A DNA stretch of 18,528 nt from CAZCDS01 sp964497585. GTDB taxonomy: Bacteria > Desulfobacterota > Desulfomonilia > Desulfomonilales > Desulfomonilaceae. Shown here one piece after another: positions 7,946-15,852 of the stretch. Each line of letters starts with the position of its first letter. Positions within the stretch are counted from its first letter, which is position 1. Both the position numbers and the translations under genes were made by a program. The stretch covers positions 1-18,528 of the forward strand of contig CAZCDS010000097.1 in assembly GCA_964497585.1 (NCBI GenBank), given 5' to 3'. Under the pieces are notes generated by a model, which was not told the origin of the DNA, searched no databases, and was given only the letters and a program-made list of their open reading frames with translations.

Positions 7946-9517
7946 TCAAGCGCGAGGGCAGGGCAAGCGGTTTTCCCGCGGCCTTGCAAGGGTGACCCGA
8001 TATCCGGTCCGTTCGGCCACCTGCCGCGCCTCCTCGAGAGTCGGGACAACGACCGCAATATCCTCGGATGCAATTTTGTCGAGTCTCAAATCCCCCTTGA
8101 GTCTCCATTCCTTTTCAACGGTCCAATCCTTTCCTCCGGGTCGCTGCAATTGAAATCGGAACCGATCCTCTTCGGCCATTTCCTCGAAGGTCCTTTCACT
8201 ACCGTAGACCACCTGTCGGATTCCGAGCTTTGTCAGAGAATCCTTGGCTATGACCAGGCCGTAGGGCTCAAAGGACCAGCGGATCAGTCCGGGACGCCAC
8301 CTAATGAGACTCTCCAGCTCTTCCGGCAGACATTCCGTGAACGAGACCAGAGGAGCCCTGCCCCGGGTAAGCTTTGAACTGCCTCGAATGAGACGTTCCT
8401 CAAGGATACGCATGAGGGTGTCGAATGCGGTATGCCCCGCGTCCCCGCGGCAGTCCAGGAGAGACTGACAGTACTCGGCGAGCGACTGACCCGGCCAGGA
8501 TCCGGCGCATGAGCGGGTGTAGTGCACGAGGCACGTCCCGGCCGCAGGCCACGGACTGAGCACGAGGACCTCGGCACGTGTCCCGGCGTCAGTTTGAGAA
8601 GCAACCTCTCCCCCGTGTTTGGAGCTTCCTGAGTGGTTGCCGTCCGGTTCGAGCGGAAAGAAACCGATCGGTATCCCTCGCTGTTCGGCCTTTTTCAGAA
8701 TAGCCGCCATGTTTCCGCCTTCCCGGATGTGGACTGCAAAGATGGCGGAGGCCAAGCCCGCGACCAACTCGTCTCTTACCCAGGAGCGGACGGCTCTGTT
8801 TGGAAGCTTTCCGGGCGGAAAGGGCGAGAGCATGAGCGTACGACCACAGGGGAAAAGACCTGCGTTTCTTCGGAGGAACTCTGTCAGGCGGGGTCGTGCC
8901 CGCATGTACGGGAGCGGACCGTCACACACCACCAGGAGAAAGCTTCCATTCGCGTAGGCCATGCGACTCACCAGGGAGTAGGAGAGCGTACCGTAACTCG
9001 ACACCATCGCGCGGTACCGTGAGAAGGCTTCGAGGAATACGAATCGAGTTTGTTTCAACCATTTGTCGTCGGGGGTCACCTGACGGGTTGCTCTCGAATT
9101 GAGAATCGCGGCCGACGGCCTTTCGATGAGTGTTCCGTCACCCCACGCGAAGAGGAGGCGAGGAGGATTTTTCAGACCGGCGTCTGCTGCTGCGCTGCTC
9201 TCAAAAGGGATCACGAAAACACCGCGGGCGATCCAGTCATCGGCCCGGCGAATGGCGCTTCTTATGCTCTTTTCACGGGGAATTCGGAAACCGCGGGAGC
9301 CGAGGTAAATGCATTCATACGCCGTGCTCAAGCCACCGGAAATCCCGGTTTTCGCATCGAGGTCGAGCTCCGGAACTCGAGCGATGATCCGTGATCGCGT
9401 CACATATTCCAGGTCGGTCCGAGGCGCGAGAAGGGCAGCAGTGAAGAGGGCCGCACGCAGGTGATTCGGATCGTCGTAGCGATTTCCCATCCTGTCACTT
9501 CGGCTGTCCTCGGTCAT
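7946..9517 (-). CDS. Hypothetical protein: DprA/SLOG-like domain fused to DUF2971-like domain
   Basis: This is a 523-residue protein without a clear named family. Residues about 118-290 follow the DprA/SLOG Rossmann pattern: PPRLLFAWGDGTLIERPSAAILNSR resembles the DprA entry motif, and NRAVRSWVRDELVAGLASAIFAVH, with GGN after it, resembles the NRIIAGL...VVEA...G segment. The central glycine-rich loop of DprA (GGxRGID) is replaced by SSYGTLSYSLV, so DNA or nucleotide binding may be altered. Residues about 330-510 look like DUF2971: VHYTR, then APLVSFTE, RWSFEPYG and WTVEKEWRL. No membrane segment or signal peptide is seen. I choose ATG 9517 because the TTG at 9598 overlaps the upstream gene, and an ATG at 9490 is also possible. 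Function is unknown. SLOG domains often sense nucleotide signals in defence systems, so a sensor-effector role is speculation. Confidence 0.8.
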   Translation of the reverse strand: MTEDSRSDRMGNRYDDPNHLRAALFTAALLAPRTDLEYVTRSRIIARVPELDLDAKTGISGGLSTAYECIYLGSRGFRIPREKSIRSAIRRADDWIARGVFVIPFESSAAADAGLKNPPRLLFAWGDGTLIERPSAAILNSRATRQVTPDDKWLKQTRFVFLEAFSRYRAMVSSYGTLSYSLVSRMAYANGSFLLVVCDGPLPYMRARPRLTEFLRRNAGLFPCGRTLMLSPFPPGKLPNRAVRSWVRDELVAGLASAIFAVHIREGGNMAAILKKAEQRGIPIGFFPLEPDGNHSGSSKHGGEVASQTDAGTRAEVLVLSPWPAAGTCLVHYTRSCAGSWPGQSLAEYCQSLLDCRGDAGHTAFDTLMRILEERLIRGSSKLTRGRAPLVSFTECLPEELESLIRWRPGLIRWSFEPYGLVIAKDSLTKLGIRQVVYGSERTFEEMAEEDRFRFQLQRPGGKDWTVEKEWRLKGDLRLDKIASEDIAVVVPTLEEARQVAERTGYRVTLARPRENRLPCPRA

Positions 9518-9555
9518 GGGTTGAAAGTGATTTCCGGCGCCCGGTGTGGCCCCTA

Positions 9556-10305
9556 TCAGGCGGGTTGCTCCCTGCGACGGCTGAGTTCCCGATCCCAATA
9601 TGCGTTAGCCGTCTCGACGAGTTCCTCGGCATTGCAGATGTCCGCAGCCACCACGTTGATCGTCTCCGCTGAGATCTCGCCGCCTCGAGCTACCTCCTTG
9701 CCGGCGAGCCTGATGGAATCCATGACCGCCTTGACTCTATCCGGATACTTGCGCGTCAGAAGCATGGAAAAGACGGCGGGTCGCAGAACGGCCCCGACGA
9801 ACTGCGTGTGGAAATTCCGGGCGACTCTCTCCATATGGAGCAGAAGCGGATCGAAGTTGTGCAAGCCCGGGTACCCGCAAACGGCCAACAGACACAGCTT
9901 CTCCGGAAATTTCCATCGTAAGGGGTGGATCACCTTTCCCCCATCCATCTTGAAATGGGGGTCCAGAAAGACGACTAATCTGTCCAGGAAGGTCTTTGCC
10001 AAAGCGGTCATCCCATCGATGTACACCGGCGTGGCCAGCAGCAAGAGGTCCGCGACCCTGATCCGCTCGGTGAGTTCTCGCATGTCGTCGACGTGTACAC
10101 AGCGTCCCGGGGTCTTGGCGTAGCAGGTAAAACATCCGAGGCAACGTTTGATCTTCTTTCGGGCAAGAAGCGTTACTTCCACGTGCACGGTCTCACTCCG
10201 AAGCCCTTCGAGAAAAGGCTTCAGAATCATCTGCGTATTACCGGCTTCCATTCGGGGAGCTGCGTTGATGACAATGACTTTCATTTTCCGAGCCTTTCGT
10301 GGCAA
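9556..10305 (-). CDS. Flavodoxin-fold NAD(P)H oxidoreductase, iron-sulfur flavoprotein-like
   Basis: This is a cytoplasmic flavoprotein of 249 residues with a flavodoxin-like fold. The FMN-phosphate loop NAAPRMEAGNTQ lies at residues 14-25, and ATPVYIDGMTALAKTFLDR (91-109) is the second conserved flavin-binding stretch of NADPH-dependent FMN reductases. Cysteines 55, 58, 61 and 69 give C-x2-C-x2-C-x7-C, the compact cluster motif of iron-sulfur flavoproteins, so a 4Fe-4S centre is likely. The electron partner and substrate are not predictable. The start is TTG at 10305, because AAGGAGGA lies five bases upstream at 10318-10311. An internal ATG at 10284 has only a weak site. The stop lies 38 bases before the next gene, so the two may be co-transcribed. 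Confidence 0.88.
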   Translation of the reverse strand: MPRKARKMKVIVINAAPRMEAGNTQMILKPFLEGLRSETVHVEVTLLARKKIKRCLGCFTCYAKTPGRCVHVDDMRELTERIRVADLLLLATPVYIDGMTALAKTFLDRLVVFLDPHFKMDGGKVIHPLRWKFPEKLCLLAVCGYPGLHNFDPLLLHMERVARNFHTQFVGAVLRPAVFSMLLTRKYPDRVKAVMDSIRLAGKEVARGGEISAETINVVAADICNAEELVETANAYWDRELSRRREQPA

Positions 10306-10532
10306 GTATGTCCTCCTTCACCCTGTGCCGCGAAGAGAGGGGGAAGGACGGGCAGACCCCCTCACAAAGAGCCTGTCTCTTTGGTGGAGGGAGTGCGGGC
10401 AACTCTCGGCCCATTGCATGCTCAGTCCCATGAAAGAGGGGCCCGGCAGGCCGAAATCTGACGCCTAACCCGCCGACTTGAATGTAGTCTCGTCATTCAT
10501 TGCATCTTTGACGGCGCGGCAGTCGGTTTGGA
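10306..10532. other. Spacer between flavoprotein and kinase genes
   Basis: No gene is visible. A 7-bp inverted repeat (CAAAGAG at 10365-10371, CTCTTTG at 10377-10383) is present without a T tract in the minus direction. The strong ribosome binding site for the flavoprotein is at 10311-10318. Confidence 0.4.
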
Positions 10533-12320
10533 TCACAGTTTCATGGTGAACTCTCCCCCGCCGGCGAGGAGCTTGAGCACATTTTCCAGTTTTTCAAAAT
10601 CTCTGACGTTGACCGTGTTCTCGTTTACCTCGAGGATTTGGAGGGCTTCGAGTTTGCTCACGTACTTCCTGACCTGAGCATCGTCTTGGAGTCCGAAGAT
10701 TTCCTTCAGTTCGCCAAGGTCGATTTCTTCGCCATTTTGGGCTGTGTTGCGTCGATGGAAGAAGACGAGACCGTAGATGAACCTGGATAGCGGATCCCGA
10801 AAGAGCGATCCACCCAATAGCATGGTGGCGTCCCTGAGTCTTTCCGCGAGACGTAAAATGACCTTGCGCGAGAGGTCTTGGGGAATGAGCCGAAAGAACG
10901 TATCCCGTTGTATGCGAATGAGCGTACAATCTTCTATTGCCCCGGCGTACAGGCCTCTTGCAGAGTCTTCGAGAAGACCGCTTTCTCCGAAAAGTTCTCC
11001 TTTGCCCAACACCGCGAGGGTCTGTGTGGAGGTTCCGGATTTGACGAAGATTTTCACCCTTCCTTTTTGTATCACGTAAAGGTCCGAGCCCGGATCACCT
11101 TGGCGAAATATAGTTTTCCCCGCGCGAACCTTCACCGTCTGCGCGGGAAATCTCCATGCCTCTTCCCGGACCCCTTCCAACACGTCATGAATCCCGGACT
11201 GGAGGTGGAACAGATCCCGGGAAAAGCCCACATCGGTCTCGCTTACCTTGTCTTTTCCGGGAACAACCGCGCTCCCCGTCTTCTCCTCTACGGGCGGACC
11301 ACCGTACAACAGTTGCCTCATTCGCTCCCTGTCGAGATTCATTTCCCGCTGGAACAGCCCTTTTACATAAGCGGAGAACTCTCTCGGGTCGAGTTCCAGA
11401 GAGAGTTCCCGAACAACTGTCCGGATGTCGTCGATCATCTCCTCCATCCAGGTATACCGATCGTCCGGATCACGAGCAATGGATCTGCACAGGATCGGTT
11501 TTAGCTCAGGTCGGAGGCGGTCGTTGTTCATCACTTTCTCTTGCAGATCCATCTTCAGTATCATCTTGACCGTCTGTTCTACAGTTTCCTGATGATCGAC
11601 CAACCGTTCGCCGGTAAGAAGCTCGTAGAAAAGCACGCCGGTCCCGTAAATGTCCACCCGTCGATCGATGGACTTGCCCTTGAGCTGCTCCGGTGAGAAG
11701 TAAAGGAGCTTTCCGGCAACCGGCACGCCCTGCCAGGTACTCCGATCGAAGAAAATGCGCGCAATTCCGAAATCGACTATCTTGACTTCCGCTTCGTAGG
11801 AGATCATCACGTTGAAAGAATTGATGTCCTGGTGAACCAGCATCAGACTCTCTTCATCAGGAGCCTTTCGCCGATGCGAGTAAGCCAGTCCCGCGGCCAC
11901 TTCAGATACGACGTAGATGCAGAACTCAAGCGAGGGAGGATCCTCGGCCTTGTGAGCTCGAGAGAGCAAATGGGCGACGTTGCGACCTTCGATATGTTCC
12001 AGAGCTATGTAATACTCCCCGTCCACGACACCCGTATCCAAAACCTGCACAATATTACCGTGGTTGAGTTGGGCCAGGGTTCTTGCTTCGTTCATGAATC
12101 TCTTCACATAGCGCGGCTTACCGGTCAATTCGGGCAAGAGTTTCTTTATGATGAGCGGCTTTTGGAAGCCGCCCAGTCCAACTGATTTAGCCAGATAGAT
12201 GTCGGACATTCCGCCCCTGGACATCCTGTCCACGAGATAGTAGCGACCGAACAGAGCGGGCTTGAAGCCTGTCTGCTGCGGATAAGTCGGCGTGGGGCCT
12301 TTTTCATTGGTGTTGGTCAT
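10533..12320 (-). CDS. Ser/Thr protein kinase with cyclic-nucleotide-binding and winged-helix-like C-terminus
   Basis: This is a cytoplasmic Hanks-type kinase of 595 residues without membrane segments. The kinase domain (about 27-300) has the glycine loop SRGGMS (34-39), the likely ATP lysine K59, the pairing glutamate E78, the catalytic loop HQDINSFN (163-170, HQD in place of HRD), DFG at 183-185 and SPE at 209-211, so it should be active. Residues about 395-490 are a cNMP-binding domain, with the cassette GELFGESGLLEDSAR keeping a glutamate and an arginine (E446, R455) of the type that contacts cyclic nucleotide. Residues about 505-575 resemble the Crp winged helix (EEIDLGELKEIFGL, then DAQVRKYVSKLEAL). 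Kinase activity gated by cAMP or cGMP is plausible but unproven. The ATG at 12320 has no strong ribosome binding site. It is 211 bases downstream of the CheW-like gene and probably works with the GTPase module. Confidence 0.92.
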   Translation of the reverse strand: MTNTNEKGPTPTYPQQTGFKPALFGRYYLVDRMSRGGMSDIYLAKSVGLGGFQKPLIIKKLLPELTGKPRYVKRFMNEARTLAQLNHGNIVQVLDTGVVDGEYYIALEHIEGRNVAHLLSRAHKAEDPPSLEFCIYVVSEVAAGLAYSHRRKAPDEESLMLVHQDINSFNVMISYEAEVKIVDFGIARIFFDRSTWQGVPVAGKLLYFSPEQLKGKSIDRRVDIYGTGVLFYELLTGERLVDHQETVEQTVKMILKMDLQEKVMNNDRLRPELKPILCRSIARDPDDRYTWMEEMIDDIRTVVRELSLELDPREFSAYVKGLFQREMNLDRERMRQLLYGGPPVEEKTGSAVVPGKDKVSETDVGFSRDLFHLQSGIHDVLEGVREEAWRFPAQTVKVRAGKTIFRQGDPGSDLYVIQKGRVKIFVKSGTSTQTLAVLGKGELFGESGLLEDSARGLYAGAIEDCTLIRIQRDTFFRLIPQDLSRKVILRLAERLRDATMLLGGSLFRDPLSRFIYGLVFFHRRNTAQNGEEIDLGELKEIFGLQDDAQVRKYVSKLEALQILEVNENTVNVRDFEKLENVLKLLAGGGEFTMKL

Positions 12321-12531
12321 TTGTCTGTGCGAGCTGGCACGCTCTCGCCCCTATTGCTCGATTCCGGCTCTTCGGCAGCCTCCTTGGAGAGCTGCCGATC
12401 CCACACCCCGAGTCGGCGGAGCCGGCGCATTACGCGCCACAGAAATCCGACCCGTCAGTTGCGGCCGCGTGTTACATTCTTACTATCGTTTGCTTCCCGA
12501 GAAAAGAGTGGAACCATGCGAAGGGCCGTTC

Positions 12532-13803
12532 CTAACGGAAGAATGCAGGGCTCAGGACCGAATACGTAGTGTTGCCTATCTTGATTCTGCCCTCCCTGGC
12601 CAGGTCCGCTCTTTTCGATAAACGCCGGTACCCCGTTGCCCTATCTGCAAGAAGGAAAAAGTCCTTCTTGCCCAGGGAAAGGTGAATCAGCCAACTCGCC
12701 GGTCGATTCCCCACTGACTGGGCAGAGCGCGGCTTCTTCAGCGGGAGCCTGGGAATCTGGCGGTTAGCAATGACGATGGTGGACTTGCGCATGAACTGCT
12801 CCGCTTGAGACTTGCCCAGAGGGTAGATGGCAGCGAGCATCGACGATGGAATCGCCAGGGGAAGGCCATACCATTCGACCATAAGGAGCCCGTCAAAGGC
12901 CGATTCCTCCTGTCCGACTCCCTCTGGTCGGCCGATTCGGGCCAGATCCCTGTGAAGCGTGAGAAGCTTGCTCACGCGCTCGGACAGCATCGCCTCCAGC
13001 GTCCCGAGTCGTCGGACGATTTCCTCCTCAGGCATATCGCCGCCCTTGCGGAGAACCGCCCTTATCCGTGCTAGACGTTGGCCAACCTCCTCAAGCGAAT
13101 GAACCGCTCCACCCATGTTACTCATCAAGGTCCCGAAGTCAGCCGCCTGCCTTGGTGCTTCCGGAGCTTCTTCCCTGGCCTGAAGCGAAGAAATGATCTG
13201 ATTATACGTGCTGCTGATGCTGGTCACGGCGGACTGGTCAGGAGGTGTTGCCACACCGGAAGAGCTGAGCTGCTTCAAGACCGCGACACTCTCCTGGAGC
13301 AGTTTCACCAGCATGGGGTGCGGCGACGCGCCAAGACTCCCGTGCCGGTGCAACACGCGGTGATTCATGTGGATAAGATTCTTGCCTTGATTGCCCTTGG
13401 GGAAATAGCGGTCGGCTTCCCTGAACTTCCTTGTGAGTTCCAGTACGGTCTCCTGCTTGGCTTCCCACTCGAGATTCAGAATGAGCGCTTCAATTTGATC
13501 CAGCAGCCTGTCAAGGCCGTCAGTCATCACGGGCTCCTTCTCCGGCGATGGTTTGGGCTCCACCGCTCGCCGTCGCTCAGTACCCCGTGGGGCTTCAACT
13601 GACTGAGGTGGGGGGGGTGTAGACGGCCGAGCCTGAGGGCCAGTTGCTGCCGCTCCTGCGCGTTCCGCGGATTCACCTGTAGCTTGGCTGTCCGGCTTCT
13701 CTTCGGCTGAGTCATCGAACAGCCCGCCGAAAAGGGCCTCAATCTTGCGTCCGACCGCTTCGCCCAGTTCTTCGGGGCTCTTGGGTTTTTTTTCGTCGGC
13801 CAC
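12532..13803 (-). CDS. Hypothetical protein with proline-rich linker and CheW-like C-terminal domain
   Basis: This is a soluble 423-residue protein. The N-terminus has an acidic/helical head (1-30) followed by a disordered, proline-rich linker (about 35-92, with a PPPP run). Residues about 95-290 are helical and include amphipathic stretches such as RRLGTLEAMLSERVSKLLTL. Residues about 299-423 resemble a CheW-type beta fold: FDGLLMVEWYGLPLAIPSSML matches the usual opening of a CheW domain, and a second beta-rich half ends in GNTTYSVLSPAFF. The similarity is by eye and moderate. The start is GTG at 13803, with GGGAG about ten bases upstream. It begins 23 bases after the MglA-like GTPase stop, so the two are co-transcribed and the protein may be a GTPase or kinase scaffold. 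It also contains no visible enzyme active site. Confidence 0.72.
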   Translation of the reverse strand: MADEKKPKSPEELGEAVGRKIEALFGGLFDDSAEEKPDSQATGESAERAGAAATGPQARPSTPPPPQSVEAPRGTERRRAVEPKPSPEKEPVMTDGLDRLLDQIEALILNLEWEAKQETVLELTRKFREADRYFPKGNQGKNLIHMNHRVLHRHGSLGASPHPMLVKLLQESVAVLKQLSSSGVATPPDQSAVTSISSTYNQIISSLQAREEAPEAPRQAADFGTLMSNMGGAVHSLEEVGQRLARIRAVLRKGGDMPEEEIVRRLGTLEAMLSERVSKLLTLHRDLARIGRPEGVGQEESAFDGLLMVEWYGLPLAIPSSMLAAIYPLGKSQAEQFMRKSTIVIANRQIPRLPLKKPRSAQSVGNRPASWLIHLSLGKKDFFLLADRATGYRRLSKRADLAREGRIKIGNTTYSVLSPAFFR

Positions 13804-13826
13804 GGGTCACTCTCCCGACCTTTCAA

Positions 13827-14468
13827 TCAGGCCTCCGACGCGGTGAGGCTCTCCCCTTTCTCCTTGAGGAGACGGGAACTTACGTCAACGACTGTCAACA
13901 TGCAGATTTTCTTGAACGTCTCCCTAACACCGTCTCCGGTCAACGCGCTGGCGGCGAAGGTGGCGTACGTATTCTTTGGGTTCAGATCCTTGTCCAGCTC
14001 GCCGAGGGGAAGAACAGCCACCTTTGAGCCCTCCAGGTCGCGCTTGTTGTACTGGAGCACGAGAGGCACCGACGCGGTACTCTTCCCTTGATCCGCGAGA
14101 TTGTCGTTCAAATTCTGAAAGCTTTCCAAGTTGTTGTTGCGTCTGGCCTCAAGGGAATCGGCCACGAAGACGATCCCGTCAACCCCCTTGAGGACCAACT
14201 TGCGCGTATCGTTATAGCGGACCTGGCCCGGAACGGTGTAAAGCGAGATCTTGATACGAAACTTCCCGATGGAGCCCAGATCCATGGGGAGAAAGTCAAA
14301 AAAGAGTGTCCGATCTCCGGCGGTGTCAATTGAGAGTAACTCCCCCCGTGTTTGATGACCGAGGGCCTTGTGGATTGCCACCAGGTTGGTGGTCTTCCCA
14401 CCCCGGCCGGGCCCATAATACACTATTTTGCAGTGAATTTCATCTGATCTAAAACTTATTATCGCCAT
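13827..14468 (-). CDS. MglA-like Ras-family GTPase
   Basis: This is a small GTPase of 213 residues similar to MglA, the polarity switch of Myxococcus gliding and type IV pilus motility. The P-loop GPGRGGKT is at residues 19-26. The switch II region reads TVPGQVRYN, with Thr in place of the Ras Asp as usual in MglA proteins and the conserved Gln retained. NKRD supplies the guanine-specificity motif, and AASALTGDGV the last one. MAIISFRSDEIHCKIVYYGPG matches the N-terminus expected for the family, so I choose ATG 14468, with AGGA seven bases upstream, over a longer in-frame start at 14510. The likely GTPase-activating partner is the roadblock protein encoded upstream. It probably controls cell polarity or a surface machine, which is inference from family and context. 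Confidence 0.95.
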   Translation of the reverse strand: MAIISFRSDEIHCKIVYYGPGRGGKTTNLVAIHKALGHQTRGELLSIDTAGDRTLFFDFLPMDLGSIGKFRIKISLYTVPGQVRYNDTRKLVLKGVDGIVFVADSLEARRNNNLESFQNLNDNLADQGKSTASVPLVLQYNKRDLEGSKVAVLPLGELDKDLNPKNTYATFAASALTGDGVRETFKKICMLTVVDVSSRLLKEKGESLTASEA

Positions 14469-14695
14469 CAGATCATCCTGCCGGCAGATTCCGAGCGCCA
14501 CAGCAAACATTGTTGCCTCGGCTCTCCTGTGCCGCGGTCCTGCCGACTCCCATTTCTCTCAATCCCTGCGGCACTTGGGAGATCCCGCGCCCGCTCAAAT
14601 CAGTCACCCCACCGATACCGACGGCTCATAACCACGGATTGCTCCCCTGGTCATGGCGTCATGAGTTCCGTGAGACCGGCCGCCGGATACCGTCT

Positions 14696-15112
14696 CTATG
14701 CGTTAAACCATTCGCGCAGGTTCTCGGCGAACATGGCCTCCATCTGCTCCAAACCCTTTCTCACCTCCAGCCGGACGAGGCCCAGATGCGTGTCGTTATT
14801 GAACACGGTGATCATCAGATATTCCTCTCCCACATTGGAAAAGTGGAGATTCTCCTTCTTTCCCTTGTGAAACAGAAGAGTGAACTCCTCCTCTCCGAAC
14901 AGACGAGCAATCGCAGTTGTGGCTCCGTAGTTGGCCGCGGTCAACGCAGCCAGCGAAGAGACCTTCTCCTCGTCCATCGATCCCTGGAAGCTGATGATCT
15001 GTCCAGCTTTGTCAATCAGGAGGACCGTATGAGCACCGCTCCTTTCGAGCATTCCCTCAAGGATCGAGTCGATACGGTCAAGGGCCTGCTTTGTAAGTAC
15101 GAGATCCGCCAT
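14696..15112 (-). CDS. Roadblock/LC7 domain protein (MglB-like)
   Basis: This is a soluble 138-residue protein made up entirely of one roadblock/LC7 domain: an N-terminal helix (LTKQALDRIDSILEGML), then VLLIDKAGQII, then helices and a central sheet ending in LGLVRLEVRKGLEQMEAMF. Homologues such as MglB act as dimeric GTPase-activating and localisation partners of MglA. It lies 227 bases upstream of the MglA-like gene, with no other gene between, supporting a functional pair. Start ATG 15112 is preceded by AAGGAA very close to the codon, so the ribosome binding site is suboptimal. It could be a general MglB-like regulator rather than a strict orthologue. Confidence 0.9.
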   Translation of the reverse strand: MADLVLTKQALDRIDSILEGMLERSGAHTVLLIDKAGQIISFQGSMDEEKVSSLAALTAANYGATTAIARLFGEEEFTLLFHKGKKENLHFSNVGEEYLMITVFNNDTHLGLVRLEVRKGLEQMEAMFAENLREWFNA

Positions 15113-15528
15113 TTCCTTGCTCGTGACCGGCCCTGTTATTGTCCCATTCCCAAACGATGGGCCCTGCTTGTCCCAATGTTCGAACCATCAGCGCACTCGA
15201 AGCCGGTCACTCCTTTGTCCACCCATGGTTCTCACCACTCGCAACCTATAACACCAGCCCCTCAAATGACACACAAAGGCTCTCTGTTTCCCAGCGAGCC
15301 CGTCAAGGCAACAAGGCAGCCCATCCCATCTGAGCGCCTGCGGATTACAGGACCATGCCTCCTCAGTCAATCAAGCCCGCGAGCGTGCCGGAGCCCCCTG
15401 CTCCCGGTTGTGCGATGCCGGTCTCGCTGCGTTCCGTCGTCTCTCCGGTCCCTGTCCTGTCAAGGAACGCCGCACCCTGAGATGACGCGTAGCCATATCA
15501 CGGGTGTGTCGGTCAAGGACATGTCGGA
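15113..15528. other. Gene-free spacer between DUF4388 and roadblock genes
   Basis: This 416-base spacer is long for two genes on the same strand that belong to one pathway. Open frames here are short, cysteine- and arginine-rich, and without start signals. I found no convincing promoter or terminator. It may hold an internal promoter for the roadblock-GTPase genes. Confidence 0.4.
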
Positions 15529-15852
15529 TTATGCTTCTTCGCCGAGATCCACCCGTCGGAGGCTCTCCATAAGCAGGAAATCCCAGCTCTCTTCAATAGT
15601 CTCTCGATTTACGGGCTTCTCCTGGCATTCGAAAACCCCGAGTTCCCAGGAGAGTATATTGTAAAAAGCCTGCTCGCCTTCCACATCACCGTTCTTGGCG
15701 TGGACGATCTCTCCATCCTTAAAACAGATCAGTCCTCTCTCGGTACCGCTCCTCACCTGCATGTGGCACGTGCTCCGGCCAATGCAAATGAGCTGGATCA
15801 CGTCATGGAGTCTTGTACTTGTGAGAGTTCCACTAAAGCCGCTGGATTTCAA
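15529..15852 (-). CDS. DUF4388 (PATAN-like) domain protein
   Basis: This is a 107-residue soluble protein fitting the DUF4388 family: SGFSGTLTSTRLHDVIQLICIGRSTCHMQVRSG followed by GLICFKDGEIVHAKNGDVEGEQAFYNILSWELGVFEC. These domains occur as partners in two-component, GTPase and motility modules of deltaproteobacteria. The start is TTG at 15852. An in-frame stop lies only seven codons upstream, and the domain begins within five residues, so no other start fits. It has an AAAGGA about 14 bases upstream, which is weak. It is the first gene of the leftward module, and a promoter candidate lies about 240 bases upstream. Confidence 0.82.
   Translation of the reverse strand: MKSSGFSGTLTSTRLHDVIQLICIGRSTCHMQVRSGTERGLICFKDGEIVHAKNGDVEGEQAFYNILSWELGVFECQEKPVNRETIEESWDFLLMESLRRVDLGEEA

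Noticed and set aside
7852..8073. N-terminal extension of PilD to 8073
   Set aside because: It would add about 74 basic, non-membrane residues and overlap the upstream gene. The family starts near the ATG at 7851.
9518..9598. Longer start (TTG 9598) for the SLOG-like protein
   Set aside because: It overlaps the end of the flavoprotein gene and has no ribosome binding site. The extra residues look non-coding.
10365..10383. 7-bp inverted repeat after the kinase gene as a terminator
   Set aside because: There is no T tract on the minus strand, the stem is short, and it lies 150 bases after the kinase stop.
14510..15664. 384-residue plus-strand open frame
   Set aside because: It is opposite the roadblock and DUF4388 genes, has low-complexity composition, and shows no family motif.
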